From: Saprospiraceae bacterium
Lineage (GTDB): Bacteria; Bacteroidota; Bacteroidia; Chitinophagales; Saprospiraceae
DNA length: 64,000 nucleotides
NCBI GenBank assembly: GCA_028282725.1
Contig: JANQHF010000008.1
Span: forward strand, 1-64,000
Direction of reading: 5' to 3'
Under the pieces are notes generated by a model. It was not told the origin of the DNA. It did not search any database and was given only the letters and a program-made list of their open reading frames with translations. The position numbers and the translations under genes are program-made. The stretch's first letter is position 1. Each line of letters starts with the position of its first letter. Below are positions 7,664 through 16,576 of the stretch, in pieces.

Positions 7664-9100
7664 TTGGTGTTTTACAAGGAATCAGATACATTAAGGATTA
7701 CAACTGATCCTATTCTACGTGGACTAGAAACAGAAAAATACAGATCTGAATTCTCACGGGATTATGCACGAATTCTGCACTCTCCATCCTTTAGAAGACT
7801 CAAAGGAAAGACACAACTGTTTCCATCTAATAATTACGATTTCTTTAGAAATAGACTTACTCACTCTCTTGAAGTTGCACAAATAGCAAAGGCTATCGCT
7901 GTGAGGCTTAACTGGCTTTTGGTAAATGAACAAAAAATTGATGATTCTATAGATTTAGATCTTGTAAGTCTGGCAGCTTTAGCTCATGATATTGGTCATC
8001 CTCCATTTGGGCACATCGGCGAAAAAGCTTTGGATGAGAGAATGAAGAATTATGGAGGATTTGAGGGAAATGCCCAGACTTTGAGAATTTTATCCAAGCT
8101 AGAACACAAAACATTAGATCCAGAAGACTTCAGTCTAGATACACTTAGAGGATTAAATTTAACCTACAGAAGTTACGCATCAGTACTCAAATATGACCGA
8201 CAAATTCCCCATAATTTGGACAAAAGAAAAAGAGAAATTGACAATTATGTAGATGGTGATATTGTTAAAGGTTATTACACTTCAGAGTCAGAACTAGTCA
8301 AAAAGATTAAGCAAAGTGTTATTGGGGAACAGCACCAAAATGACATGTATACAATTGAGTGCTCTATTATGGATTATGCTGATGATATTGCGTATTCTGT
8401 TTACGATTTAGAAGATGCATTAAAAGGAGGGCTTATCACCTTATTAGATATTCTTTCAATAGATCCGGAACTTCTATCCGAAATCACAAAGAAGGTAAAT
8501 AGAAAATTACACACGAACTACGATGATGTAAATATAACTCAGGTTATTTATGACATTTTTTCCATTGTTCTTACTGATTCTGAGTCTTCTGAATTGGCTA
8601 CAAAAATTGATGCAATTGATCATATGAAATTTAAGCAATTTTACACTGCAGGCTTCATTAACAATATTGCCCAGAAATTTTCTAAGAATGGCTACTGGAG
8701 AACCCAACTTACATCTGCTCTTGTCGGATACTTCGTTCGTGCGATATCAATTAAATACAATCACGATCTACCGGCTCTTTCAGAAGTAATAATGGAGGAC
8801 GAAAAAAGAGTACATATAGAGGTTTTAAAACGAATAACATATGAATTTCAAATAAACTCTGTCAAGCTCAAAACAAATGAACACAAAGGAAAAAAGATTA
8901 TCGGGGATATATTTGATAGACTACAAGCTTATCCTGGACTGTTACCAAATGATTTCCAGAATCTTTACAAAAGTGATGATGGAATAAATAAAGAACGCAT
9001 AATATGTGATTTTATAGCTAGTATGACTGATGATTATGCCATGAATTTTTACAATCAAATTCTAACTGCTAGTTCTTCAGATATTTTTCAACCGTTTTAG
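7664..9100 (+). CDS. dgt: Deoxyguanosinetriphosphate triphosphohydrolase-like HD protein (dGTPase)
   Basis: A 478-residue HD-domain dNTP triphosphohydrolase, which cleaves dNTPs to the deoxynucleoside and triphosphate. Family motifs in order: RRLKGKTQLFP (44-54), RNRLTHSLEVAQ (62-73, first metal His), LAHDIGHPPFGHIGE (106-120, the HD pair), FEGNAQTLRIL, and MDYADDIAYSVYDLEDA with the last metal Asp. No ATG is available upstream of the catalytic region in this frame. The start must be TTG 7664 or GTG 7667; the ATG at 7657 is out of frame. GC is clearly lower than in neighbours, suggesting transfer. Roles can be nucleotide-pool control or phage defence by dNTP depletion. Confidence 0.88.
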   Translation: MVFYKESDTLRITTDPILRGLETEKYRSEFSRDYARILHSPSFRRLKGKTQLFPSNNYDFFRNRLTHSLEVAQIAKAIAVRLNWLLVNEQKIDDSIDLDLVSLAALAHDIGHPPFGHIGEKALDERMKNYGGFEGNAQTLRILSKLEHKTLDPEDFSLDTLRGLNLTYRSYASVLKYDRQIPHNLDKRKREIDNYVDGDIVKGYYTSESELVKKIKQSVIGEQHQNDMYTIECSIMDYADDIAYSVYDLEDALKGGLITLLDILSIDPELLSEITKKVNRKLHTNYDDVNITQVIYDIFSIVLTDSESSELATKIDAIDHMKFKQFYTAGFINNIAQKFSKNGYWRTQLTSALVGYFVRAISIKYNHDLPALSEVIMEDEKRVHIEVLKRITYEFQINSVKLKTNEHKGKKIIGDIFDRLQAYPGLLPNDFQNLYKSDDGINKERIICDFIASMTDDYAMNFYNQILTASSSDIFQPF

Positions 9101-9153
9101 ATTTAATTAGTTAAACATCACCATAAAAATATTGTCAACCCAGATAATATTGT

Positions 9154-10003
9154 TTAATCTCTTAAATAATCCAGTATATCGACATATTCATAATAGAGTG
9201 CATCTTCAATCAGATCTTGTAAAATTGCCTTGTGTCCCCGGCCAACAATAACAAGAATTCATTCCTCATCAGATTCAAAATCAGCAATTCGGTTGAGATT
9301 GTAAAACATCCCGATATTGCGACCGTACCAATCAGCAACACCTTTAGAAGCACCATAGCTGTCTTCTCCCGTCATCTGCAACATACACAAGTAACTCTGG
9401 TGATTTACATCCACCCTTCCTGTTCGTTTATATAGATCAGAAACTCCAACATGGTCGATATATACAAGGTATCATTCACACTTTGGATAAACGCACCAAT
9501 TTCCTGCATCATCGCCTGAAATTGGACACCCCCTTCCGGCTCTTTTTGAGCCAATTGCTGTAAGACACCTAAATCCATACCCTGTCGGTAGTCGAACGGA
9601 TATATATATTTTCATGCTTCATGGCTGCTGCCACGCGAAATCCGACTTGTTCTTTCTCATTCTCGCTCAACCGTGTGTCATCCTTGTGAGACAGATATTC
9701 CTCATACAATACCTGCTGAAGAGTATCTCCAAATACTTTTTCAATGATCACCTTGGCCGGTCGAAAATCAAGAAGTTTTTGGACCAGAGCCAAAACCTCT
9801 GCTTGCCTCTTTTCCGACTTAACATTGTCTTGGTTGATGTTAAACATTTCGGCACCTGGATTGTGAGAATGATGAACTCCGGGGATGGCAACTTTGGCTG
9901 GCTGTTGTGACTTGTCCCTTGAATAAAAGATGGCTAATGCGATGATTATTAAAGAAATTCTAAGAAGGTCAACATGCCAAGGCCTATATAGCAGTTTTTT
10001 CAT
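9154..10003 (-). pseudogene. DUF5694-family protein, disrupted
   Basis: From ATG 10001-10003 (MKKLLYRPWHVD) a hydrophobic N-terminal segment is followed by the family's IPGVHHSHNPG region and SEKRQAEVLALVQKLLDF...KVIIEKVFGD. The frame is lost near 9600, resumes in another frame as FDYRQGMDLGVLQQLAQKEP, and shifts again near 9425 into NHQSYLCMLQ...YGRNIGMFYNLNRI. It meets TGA (9259-9261) where relatives have Arg before ILVIVGRGHKAIL, and ends at 9154. Full-length relatives are 250-300 residues, so all segments are present but the gene is dead. DUF5694 function is unknown; it shares a His/Glu-bearing fold with TraB/ChaN-like proteins. Confidence 0.78.
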
Positions 10004-10178
10004 ATTGGAAAGCAGTCTTGGTGTTAGATATGAATGTGGCTGGATACAGAGACATTCTCTTTCATCGGAATTCAAATTCGACGAATCATACGTTGAGTCC
10101 TGTCAATACAATCACTCAATTGGTTTTGAGTCAATTATCCCTTAATTTACTCGTATTACAACACTAAATCAACGAGAA

Positions 10179-11285
10179 ATGAAATCAACTCTAGTCTTGT
10201 CATTTTCCCTCTTCTTATTGCTTCCGGCTATAGGTCAGAAAATAGAAGCTGAAACAACTACTCCCGGTGAAAAAGCAATAAGTGGCATTAATACGGACAA
10301 TTCTTCCACTAGCTCGTATGGTTTGTTTGGCAGAAGTTATCATGGATTGCAACTCTTTGCGGATGGGACTACGGGATTCGCAGGTATTGGAACAGCAAGT
10401 GGAGTTAATGGCATCGGGTTTTATGGTATAGCAGAAGGAGTACAGGGACGTGGGGTTTTGGGACTTCACAATAATATCGCGGGTGTCCAACCCGGAGTGG
10501 AAGGTCGTTCTGCATCTTTGGCTGTAGGTGCAATTGGTGTTCTGGGAGAGATTACACCAACGAATCCCGGAGCATTGTCAGCCGGTGTTCGTGGAGTGAA
10601 TAAGGGTACAGGAAATTTTGGGGTCGGTGTTTATGGCTCCCATGACGGTAATGGGTGGGGCGTATATGGCACAGTTCAAAATGCTTCTTTGGGATTTGCT
10701 GGATATTTTGATGGTGGACGCGGTCTATTTGTTTCACCAAAGGTAGGGATCAATAACACAACTCCGGCTGTAGAGTTAGTTGTAAAGCAAGCCGTGGCCG
10801 TCGATAATGTTCTGGACGCAGTATTGACTAATCTGTCCGGGATTCTTATAGAATCCGTGGGAAATGCCGGTGCATTGTTATACGTGGACCCTGATGACGA
10901 TCTCAATTTTGCTTTTGGATCCGGGACGAATTTTACTCAAAAGGCCTACATCTGGACACCAACTGGTGACTTTGTTAACTTATCCGACAAAAAATTAAAG
11001 AAGAATATCAAACCAATGAACAATGTTCTGAACGAGGTTAACAAACTTGTGCCCAGCACATATGCATTCAATAATGAAACAGGTGAATCAAATACAATGG
11101 GTTTCATTGCCCAGGATGTTCAGGTTCTTTTCCCCGAACTCGTCCATGAAAAAAATGGCACCCTGGCCCTTGCCTATGACAAATTTGCCGTTCTGGCTAT
11201 TAAAGCGATACAAGAACAACAAAAGATCATTGACGAACTGATATTGCGACTGGAGAGGTTAGAATCATCCAACCCAAATCACTAG
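10179..11285 (+). CDS. Secreted protein with C-terminal peptidase S74 intramolecular chaperone domain
   Basis: A 368-residue exported protein. A signal peptide (residues 1-20, ending AIGQ) leads into a glycine-rich region of short repeats of the type 'GVYG/GVLG' (about 65-185), which suggests a beta-solenoid or trimeric stalk. From S269 (LSDKKLKKNIKPM) to about 355 it has the S74 domain of phage tailspikes, including the Ser and Lys needed for self-cleavage, MGFIAQDVQ and YDKFAVLAIKAIQEQQ. The end forms a coiled coil (QKIIDELILRLERLE). The domain trimerises and then cleaves itself off a fibrous protein. No phage genes are near, so this is probably a cell-surface fibre. Confidence 0.85.
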   Translation: MKSTLVLSFSLFLLLPAIGQKIEAETTTPGEKAISGINTDNSSTSSYGLFGRSYHGLQLFADGTTGFAGIGTASGVNGIGFYGIAEGVQGRGVLGLHNNIAGVQPGVEGRSASLAVGAIGVLGEITPTNPGALSAGVRGVNKGTGNFGVGVYGSHDGNGWGVYGTVQNASLGFAGYFDGGRGLFVSPKVGINNTTPAVELVVKQAVAVDNVLDAVLTNLSGILIESVGNAGALLYVDPDDDLNFAFGSGTNFTQKAYIWTPTGDFVNLSDKKLKKNIKPMNNVLNEVNKLVPSTYAFNNETGESNTMGFIAQDVQVLFPELVHEKNGTLALAYDKFAVLAIKAIQEQQKIIDELILRLERLESSNPNH

Positions 11286-12156
11286 GATTCACCCGTATGG
11301 TCTACATCAACAGCGGTCAGCAATGCCGGGGAAGCCAATGAAGCCGTTCTAGCCGGACGGGCAAGTGCGGAACATATGTTCGGTTTCCCGGAAACAGCCT
11401 CAAGCAGACCCGATATCCTGGAATACGTACGACGGATCCGTATTTCTTTTTTCTGCAGATTAGGTGTATTTGGTATTGGAATATTTTGATGAAAGGTTAT
11501 TCTAAGGTTTTTCAAGATTTCTTTCCTATGGCGACTTATGAATTTGCCCAACTATGACTGAAATCAAGAGATACAGTGTTACAAAAGGGAATCATGAAAT
11601 TATAAATGACGAACGTCTGAAATATGTCCATACTTCTTTAAAGTACTGGTGGCCATCAAATCCAGAGAACAGGAGCTTTGCTCTTTCTTATAAACAGTTC
11701 TTTGATAAAGCAGTTCCTTTGGCAGGTTTAATGCATAGCTATGACAACAAAATTCTTACCGGGACAGACTACAATAATCCTTATTGTTTACGGGGATTTG
11801 GTCCTCATGATGAGTTGAAACATATGGTATCAGCAGGATTGAGTCCGGCTGAGGCTTTGAAAACTGCCACTATAAATCCGGCATTGTTTATGAAAAAAAC
11901 CAGGGAATTTGATTCTGTGGAGATCGGCAAAAAAGCGAATTTGGTACTCTTGAAAGATAACCCGCCGGAAGAGATCAGGAATACGACAAAGATTGCCGGA
12001 ATATTTTTCAGAGGACAGTTTATCCCGGAATCGGAATTAGAACTGATGATCAAAGAAGCGGAACGAAAAGCCTCGGGACCGTTTATGGAAGTTAAAGATT
12101 GTGATGATCCTTCAGCAATACTCAGAAAATTCAGAAGTCTGCAGGAAATAGGGTAA
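11286..12156 (+). pseudogene. Amidohydrolase remnant (N-terminal two thirds missing, frameshifted)
   Basis: Directly after the S74 gene one frame reads NAGEANEAVLAGRASAEHMFG, a typical mid-domain piece of imidazolonepropionase-like amidohydrolases with the second-metal His. From about 11554 another frame carries the C-terminal third: NDERLKYV, KILTGTDYN (metal Asp), HDELKHMVSAGLSPAEAL and IGKKANLVLLKDNP. The N-terminal HxH part and its start are absent upstream, where the S74 gene lies. The piece is therefore a dead fragment, probably cut by a past rearrangement. The 200-codon open part could still be called as a gene by automated methods, but it lacks essential ligands. Confidence 0.75.
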
Positions 12157-12363
12157 AAAAGCGAGTAAAAAGAATAGTTTGAGTGATGTACAACACCAAA
12201 TAGAATATGACACAACCAAGTCGATCCGAAGCCAGGGATTAATAGAACCAATGTTCATAATTAGACGCATTCCCGGAAATATTTGGCCTTTGACTTATTT
12301 TGATGATATGGGAGACTGCATTTTTCCTCTATTGGAACAATTCTTTATATTTAAATTATCTCT

Positions 12364-13194
12364 ATGGATCAAAACCGAAAAATATCCAAAGTCAAGCGCA
12401 AGTTCATCACTTACTTCGATGTCATTAATTATCGGACGTTTATTGCTATTTCCATTTCTATCCTGGCTACGTGGCTCTGTTATAAGTTCTCGCTGATCTA
12501 TAATCTCGACCTCACATTGATATCCGTAGCAGTGGTCTTTCCTTTGGTTTTTACACTTGGAAGTGCATTTCAACGAAGAGAAAAAGCACTAGAGCATCTG
12601 GGCCGGGCCAAGGGAGCATTATCTGCCATCAAATTTTGCTTTTCGTATAATCGAAAAATTGAAGAAACGGAAAAGGAGAGAATTTATGAGATGGTTCATA
12701 ATGTAAAGACCGAACTCATCGCATTTTTATATGATGAATCAGCCGATAAAGCTCCGTTAAACGAAAGTGTAGTCAAGATCCAGGAATTTATAGCACTACA
12801 TGGCAAAGATCTGGGAAGGAGTCTCTCACTGAGGGTTTACAGGTTGATGCGTGATGTCATAATGGGTATCGAAAATTCCATTTCCATAAAACTGCACCGG
12901 ACACCGTATGCCATCCGGGCATATTGCGAATTGTTTATCTATATCTTTCCATTTTTCTATGCTCCTACACTCATAAAGAACATAGAATACCAGGATTTGC
13001 TATTTCAGGGGGTGGTCAATCAACCTGTCAATACCGTCTTGCATGGAAGATTTGATGTAATCGTTTACGTCCTGAATGTGATCATTTCATTTATTCTGAT
13101 CAGTCTGTACAATGTTCAGGAGCAAATCGAAAATCCATTTGATCAAAATGGACTGGATGATATTCAACTAGAGAATTTCATAATTGACTATTAG
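12364..13194 (+). CDS. Bestrophin-like membrane protein
   Basis: A 276-residue protein with two hydrophobic helices near the N-terminus (about 27-46 and 50-68), a cytosolic helical region, and two more helices (about 188-205 and 230-250). It ends in IENPFDQNGLDDIQLE, which resembles the 'NPFG-x-DDxD' acidic cluster after the last helix of bestrophin/RFP-TM chloride channels. The spacing also fits. Bestrophins are calcium-gated anion channels in animals; bacterial forms are less specific. It stands alone downstream of the amidohydrolase remnant. Overall similarity is modest, so the family call is tentative. Confidence 0.55.
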   Translation: MDQNRKISKVKRKFITYFDVINYRTFIAISISILATWLCYKFSLIYNLDLTLISVAVVFPLVFTLGSAFQRREKALEHLGRAKGALSAIKFCFSYNRKIEETEKERIYEMVHNVKTELIAFLYDESADKAPLNESVVKIQEFIALHGKDLGRSLSLRVYRLMRDVIMGIENSISIKLHRTPYAIRAYCELFIYIFPFFYAPTLIKNIEYQDLLFQGVVNQPVNTVLHGRFDVIVYVLNVIISFILISLYNVQEQIENPFDQNGLDDIQLENFIIDY

Positions 13195-13198
13195 AGAA

Positions 13199-13722
13199 CT
13201 ATGCTTCACTGATAGCTTTTAAGCGAGACAAACCGGCACCAAATTCCCTGTCCATATTTTTTTCAAAATTCATGAACAACTTCATAATGTTCATAGGGTA
13301 GGGCGGCAGGCTTTGAAATCCCCAGGTCACTTTAGTTGTACCACTATCTTCTTTGAGACTAAGGTAACCTTCAGCCACACTTTTGAAGGGTTTGATAAAT
13401 TCCAACTTAGTTTCAGCCAACGTCGGAGCTTCTAATGTTGTAAAGGTTTGTTTGCCTTCACCCACACCTTTTACATCACTTTTTCAATGTTGACATGCCC
13501 CGGTTTTTCCATTACTGTTGGTAAGATTCACTTGCATATTGGGATCCTTGTCAAACCACGGATTCCATTGATCCATTCCTTTATGAGAACTTACATGTGG
13601 CCAAATTGATGCAGCCAAAGCATCAATCGAAATTGATTTTTCATAATTCATATCCTTGGTATGACCAAGCCCAATAATAAGTCCAGGGTTATGATTCCGG
13701 GAATGATGTATGCGACAATCAT
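13199..13722 (-). pseudogene. SRPBCC-family (START-like) protein, disrupted
   Basis: From ATG 13720-13722 (MIVAYIIPGIITLDLLLGLV) a membrane anchor runs out of frame at VIP. The next frame gives MNYEKSISIDA...IWPHVSSHKGMDQWNPW, the hallmark start of polyketide-cyclase/SRPBCC proteins. This frame hits TGA at 13484-13486 in 'GACQH*KSDVKG', where relatives have Trp (TGG to TGA). The rest (KVTWGFQSLPPYPMN...NFEKNMDREF) is intact to 13199. Two lesions in about 170 codons show that the gene is inactive. The family binds hydrophobic ligands in a helix-grip fold. Confidence 0.8.
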
Positions 13723-13762
13723 GGTTGAATATTTGGTTTCAATCTGAAGATTATCAATGAAT

Positions 13763-14557
13763 TTAAGAAGGCACCTTGGCAATGGCCCGCAGGGGACCAC
13801 CGCTCCCACCTCGAATCTTCATGGGCAGTGCAATAACTACAAATCCGGTCATAGGCAGTTGCTCCAGGTTGGCAAGGTTTTCAAATGCAGGAATATTTTC
13901 CTCCATCAATATTCTATGGGTCATAAAATCCGAAGACCTTCCAAAGTCGATGCTTGGTGTATCTATCCCAACAGCTTTTGGATTGCGCTCTTCGACAAGC
14001 CAGCGTGCGGCATCGGGATGAAGTCCGGGAAAATGCAACAAGAGTACCGCAGCCGGGCCTTTCTGATCAGTACCCATGTATTTCATTTTATCTGGCCAGA
14101 ACATGCCAAATCCAGTTCTAAATAGTACGATCGAACCTTCTGGAATCGGGCCATAAATCTCTTCCCATACTATAATATCATCAACGGTGATCAAGTAATC
14201 AATGTCTTCAGAGCACTGTTTGGTCGCATCAATGACAACTCCATTTCCTATTAATTGATCCAAGGGAATTTCATCTACTGTCCTTTTATCAGCTGCAAAA
14301 TGTATTGGAGCATCTATGTGCGTACCTCCATGTTCTGCGGATCTGAAAGAAAAGGCAGAGTAAAAATAATCTAAAGGAGTCATTCCGTAAGCAACGGTAT
14401 CGAGTACGAAGCCATCTGCTGTAGGCCAAAAAGGGGTTTGTTGATCATAAGCATGGCTCAGATCAATCCACTGAAATGAAAGGTTCACCTCAGGTGGTCG
14501 CTGGCATGAAAAGATTAATGCACTCAGTACGATACCAAAGAAATATAGTCTGTTCAC
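13763..14557 (-). CDS. Cyclase-family lipoprotein (kynurenine formamidase-like metal hydrolase)
   Basis: A 264-residue lipoprotein: LSALIFSC places the lipidated Cys at residue 18. The mature part is a cyclase/kynurenine-formamidase (KynB) domain with its metal-binding signature H76-GGTH80-ID82-APIH86. Further conserved parts are IVLFRTGFG, GIDTPSID and MTGFVVIALPMKIRGGSGGP. Such enzymes hydrolyse amides or cyclic esters with Zn/Mn; export to the periplasm makes tryptophan catabolism unlikely as its job. It overlaps the upstream TPR gene by 4 bp (ATGA), so the two are translationally coupled. Confidence 0.85.
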   Translation of the reverse strand: MNRLYFFGIVLSALIFSCQRPPEVNLSFQWIDLSHAYDQQTPFWPTADGFVLDTVAYGMTPLDYFYSAFSFRSAEHGGTHIDAPIHFAADKRTVDEIPLDQLIGNGVVIDATKQCSEDIDYLITVDDIIVWEEIYGPIPEGSIVLFRTGFGMFWPDKMKYMGTDQKGPAAVLLLHFPGLHPDAARWLVEERNPKAVGIDTPSIDFGRSSDFMTHRILMEENIPAFENLANLEQLPMTGFVVIALPMKIRGGSGGPLRAIAKVPS

Positions 14558-15093
14558 AGCAATTGATTTAATCGATCGAGGTGTTCTTCAGCCTCGCTTA
14601 CCCCTTCCTTCAGATGAATGGCCGTATAGAGATCCCGGACAGTTGTCCATGTGTTTGCACTTTCAACGTTCTTACCTGTCTTTTCCAATAAGAGGGCATA
14701 TTGACGCAATGCATTGGCCAAATCTCCTTTTGAAGTATTGGAATTGTCAAGGTACAATTGAATGGCTTTCTTGTAATGCACTTCTGACTCTTTCAAATTG
14801 CCGAGTTCAAATTCCAAATCTGCCAGATGCCTGACCGAGTGTGCGATGCGATTCATATTTTTACTAAGCCTGTAGTAAGAAACGGATTGACGACTTAATA
14901 AGACAGCTTCTTCCAAATGATCATGATCTCTTTTAAACTGCATGTAGACATGATAAATTCTTCCCAGTGCATCATAATCATTTTCAGGACATGAGTCATG
15001 AGCGCGCCGAACAATTTTCATAGCTTCATCATAATTACCTTCACGTCTCAATGACCATGCATTGCCAAGTAATTCTGCGATTTTCGCATTCAT
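14554..15093 (-). CDS. Tetratricopeptide-repeat protein
   Basis: A 179-residue soluble protein made of TPR-like helical pairs, for example NAWSLRREGNYDEAMKIVRRA, AHSVRHLADLEFELGN and LANALRQYALLLEKTGK. There is no signal peptide, so it should be cytosolic. TPR proteins are scaffolds for protein-protein contacts. It is the first gene of a two-gene unit with the cyclase-family lipoprotein and overlaps it by 4 bp, but the link between a cytosolic TPR protein and an exported enzyme is not obvious. Confidence 0.8.
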   Translation of the reverse strand: MNAKIAELLGNAWSLRREGNYDEAMKIVRRAHDSCPENDYDALGRIYHVYMQFKRDHDHLEEAVLLSRQSVSYYRLSKNMNRIAHSVRHLADLEFELGNLKESEVHYKKAIQLYLDNSNTSKGDLANALRQYALLLEKTGKNVESANTWTTVRDLYTAIHLKEGVSEAEEHLDRLNQLL

Positions 15094-15216
15094 TATTTTT
15101 GATTTGTTAAATCACCCTGATTTACACTTTTTTACACTTAAAGATAAGACGTGTTAACAATGAAGGCTATAATTCGCAGTTTAATAGATACTTAATCACT
15201 TTCAGCTGAATCAAGT

Positions 15217-16482
15217 ATGAAAACTTTTGCTATCACTGTCATTGCCCTGGTCTTCCTTTGCCCATTAGCCAACACCCAGGAAGGATCTCCCAAACCTGCT
15301 TCCGATGAAATTCTCGACATCTTTCTGGATTGTGTCTTCCCTTGTGACCTGACCTATCTGCGACAGGAAATGGGCTTTGTCAACTTCATGCAAAACCGGC
15401 AGGAAGCACAGGTATTTCTTCAGCTCGTGGCGCAGAGAACAGGAACAGGGGGAAGGGAATTTCGTCTTCAAGTCCAAGGAGGAGAGTCCAATCAATTCAA
15501 TGTAGTTAATGATACGCTAATATTCTACACAGCAAATGACGCAACGGATAATGAACGCAGGGATGCGATCCTACAAACAATGAAGAAAGCTGTACTTCCA
15601 TATATTCTTCAAACCAGTGTGGCAGACAATATTGAGTATTCTGTCATTGAAGATGTTGAAGGCACACCATTGAATTCGTCAATCAAGGATCCCTGGAACT
15701 ACTGGACTTTCCAGGTTAGAATCAATTCATTTCTTCGCGGAGAATCACAGTCCGACTTTGTGAATCTAAATAATAGTCTCAACATCAACAGGACGACAGA
15801 AGAAAGCAAATTTGATTTCTTCGCCAGGTACAATTACAATCGCAGTTCATTTGATTTTGATGAGGAGACTGTCATCTCCTCTAATCGATCCGTATTTGGA
15901 AGGATGCTATACGTACACAGTATTAGTGATCATTGGTCCATCGGTGCCTCATTTGGAGCATTTTCAAGCACGTTCAGTAATGTGGATTTTGGCTATGGCC
16001 CCGATCCGACAATAGAATATAACGTCTTTCCGTACCGGGAGTCTTCAAGACGTCAGTTTACGATTAAATATAATGTAGGCCCATCCTACCGCAACTACAC
16101 GGAAGAGACCATCTTTGATAAACTGTCAGAATGGTATTGGGAACAGGAACTGGAAGTCAACTATGCACAAATCAAAAATTGGGGAAACATCAATATTCAG
16201 CTGGAGTACAAGAATTACCTCCATGACTTCGGTCAATTGGAAGTAGGGATCAATCCATCTCTGGAATGGAATATCACCAGAGGACTGAACATTGACCTCT
16301 ATACAAGCCTCTCGTATATAGCCAATCAGCGTAATATCCAAAAGACTGAAGCAGATGCCAGTGATATCATATTGCAAAACAGGCAAAGGCAGACCAGCTT
16401 TGAATATTTTGGAAGTATAGGGCTCAGTTATCGATTTGGTTCGGCATACAACAATATCGTAAATACCAGATTCACAAATTAG
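15217..16482 (+). CDS. Exported outer-membrane protein, C-terminal beta-barrel, function unknown
   Basis: A 421-residue protein with a signal peptide (residues 1-20, cut near ANTQ). Residues about 28-150 form a compact domain with two cysteines (CVFPCD) and alternating charged segments. From about 165 to the end there are repeated amphipathic strands rich in Tyr, Phe and Asn (FFARYNYNRSSFDF, WSIGASFGAF, EYFGSIGLSYRFG). This looks like an outer-membrane barrel of about 12 strands. The final residues (TRFTN) do not end in the usual aromatic. I do not recognise a named family. It is divergent from the TPR/cyclase operon, with 123 bp between. Confidence 0.65.
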   Translation: MKTFAITVIALVFLCPLANTQEGSPKPASDEILDIFLDCVFPCDLTYLRQEMGFVNFMQNRQEAQVFLQLVAQRTGTGGREFRLQVQGGESNQFNVVNDTLIFYTANDATDNERRDAILQTMKKAVLPYILQTSVADNIEYSVIEDVEGTPLNSSIKDPWNYWTFQVRINSFLRGESQSDFVNLNNSLNINRTTEESKFDFFARYNYNRSSFDFDEETVISSNRSVFGRMLYVHSISDHWSIGASFGAFSSTFSNVDFGYGPDPTIEYNVFPYRESSRRQFTIKYNVGPSYRNYTEETIFDKLSEWYWEQELEVNYAQIKNWGNINIQLEYKNYLHDFGQLEVGINPSLEWNITRGLNIDLYTSLSYIANQRNIQKTEADASDIILQNRQRQTSFEYFGSIGLSYRFGSAYNNIVNTRFTN

Positions 16483-16576
16483 ATTCTCGAGGGTGTTGGC
16501 AAATGTATCGGATCTTCAATCACGGAAAAGCATGGTTTTTCTAAGTATCAATGACGGCAAGTCGACTCTAAAAGGG

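Noticed and set aside
9232..9435. 67-codon plus-strand frame after the dGTPase gene.
   Set aside because: The minus strand here is clearly the DUF5694 pseudogene, and the plus frame has no start context.
12179..12496. Plus-strand frame of 105 codons before the bestrophin-like gene.
   Set aside because: It overlaps the start of the better-supported gene at 12364 in another frame and has no recognisable domain.
13484..13486. In-frame TGA where relatives have Trp, hinting at TGA read as tryptophan.
   Set aside because: Intact genes throughout use TGG for Trp and end at TGA, and the same pseudogene also has a frameshift. Ordinary decay explains it.
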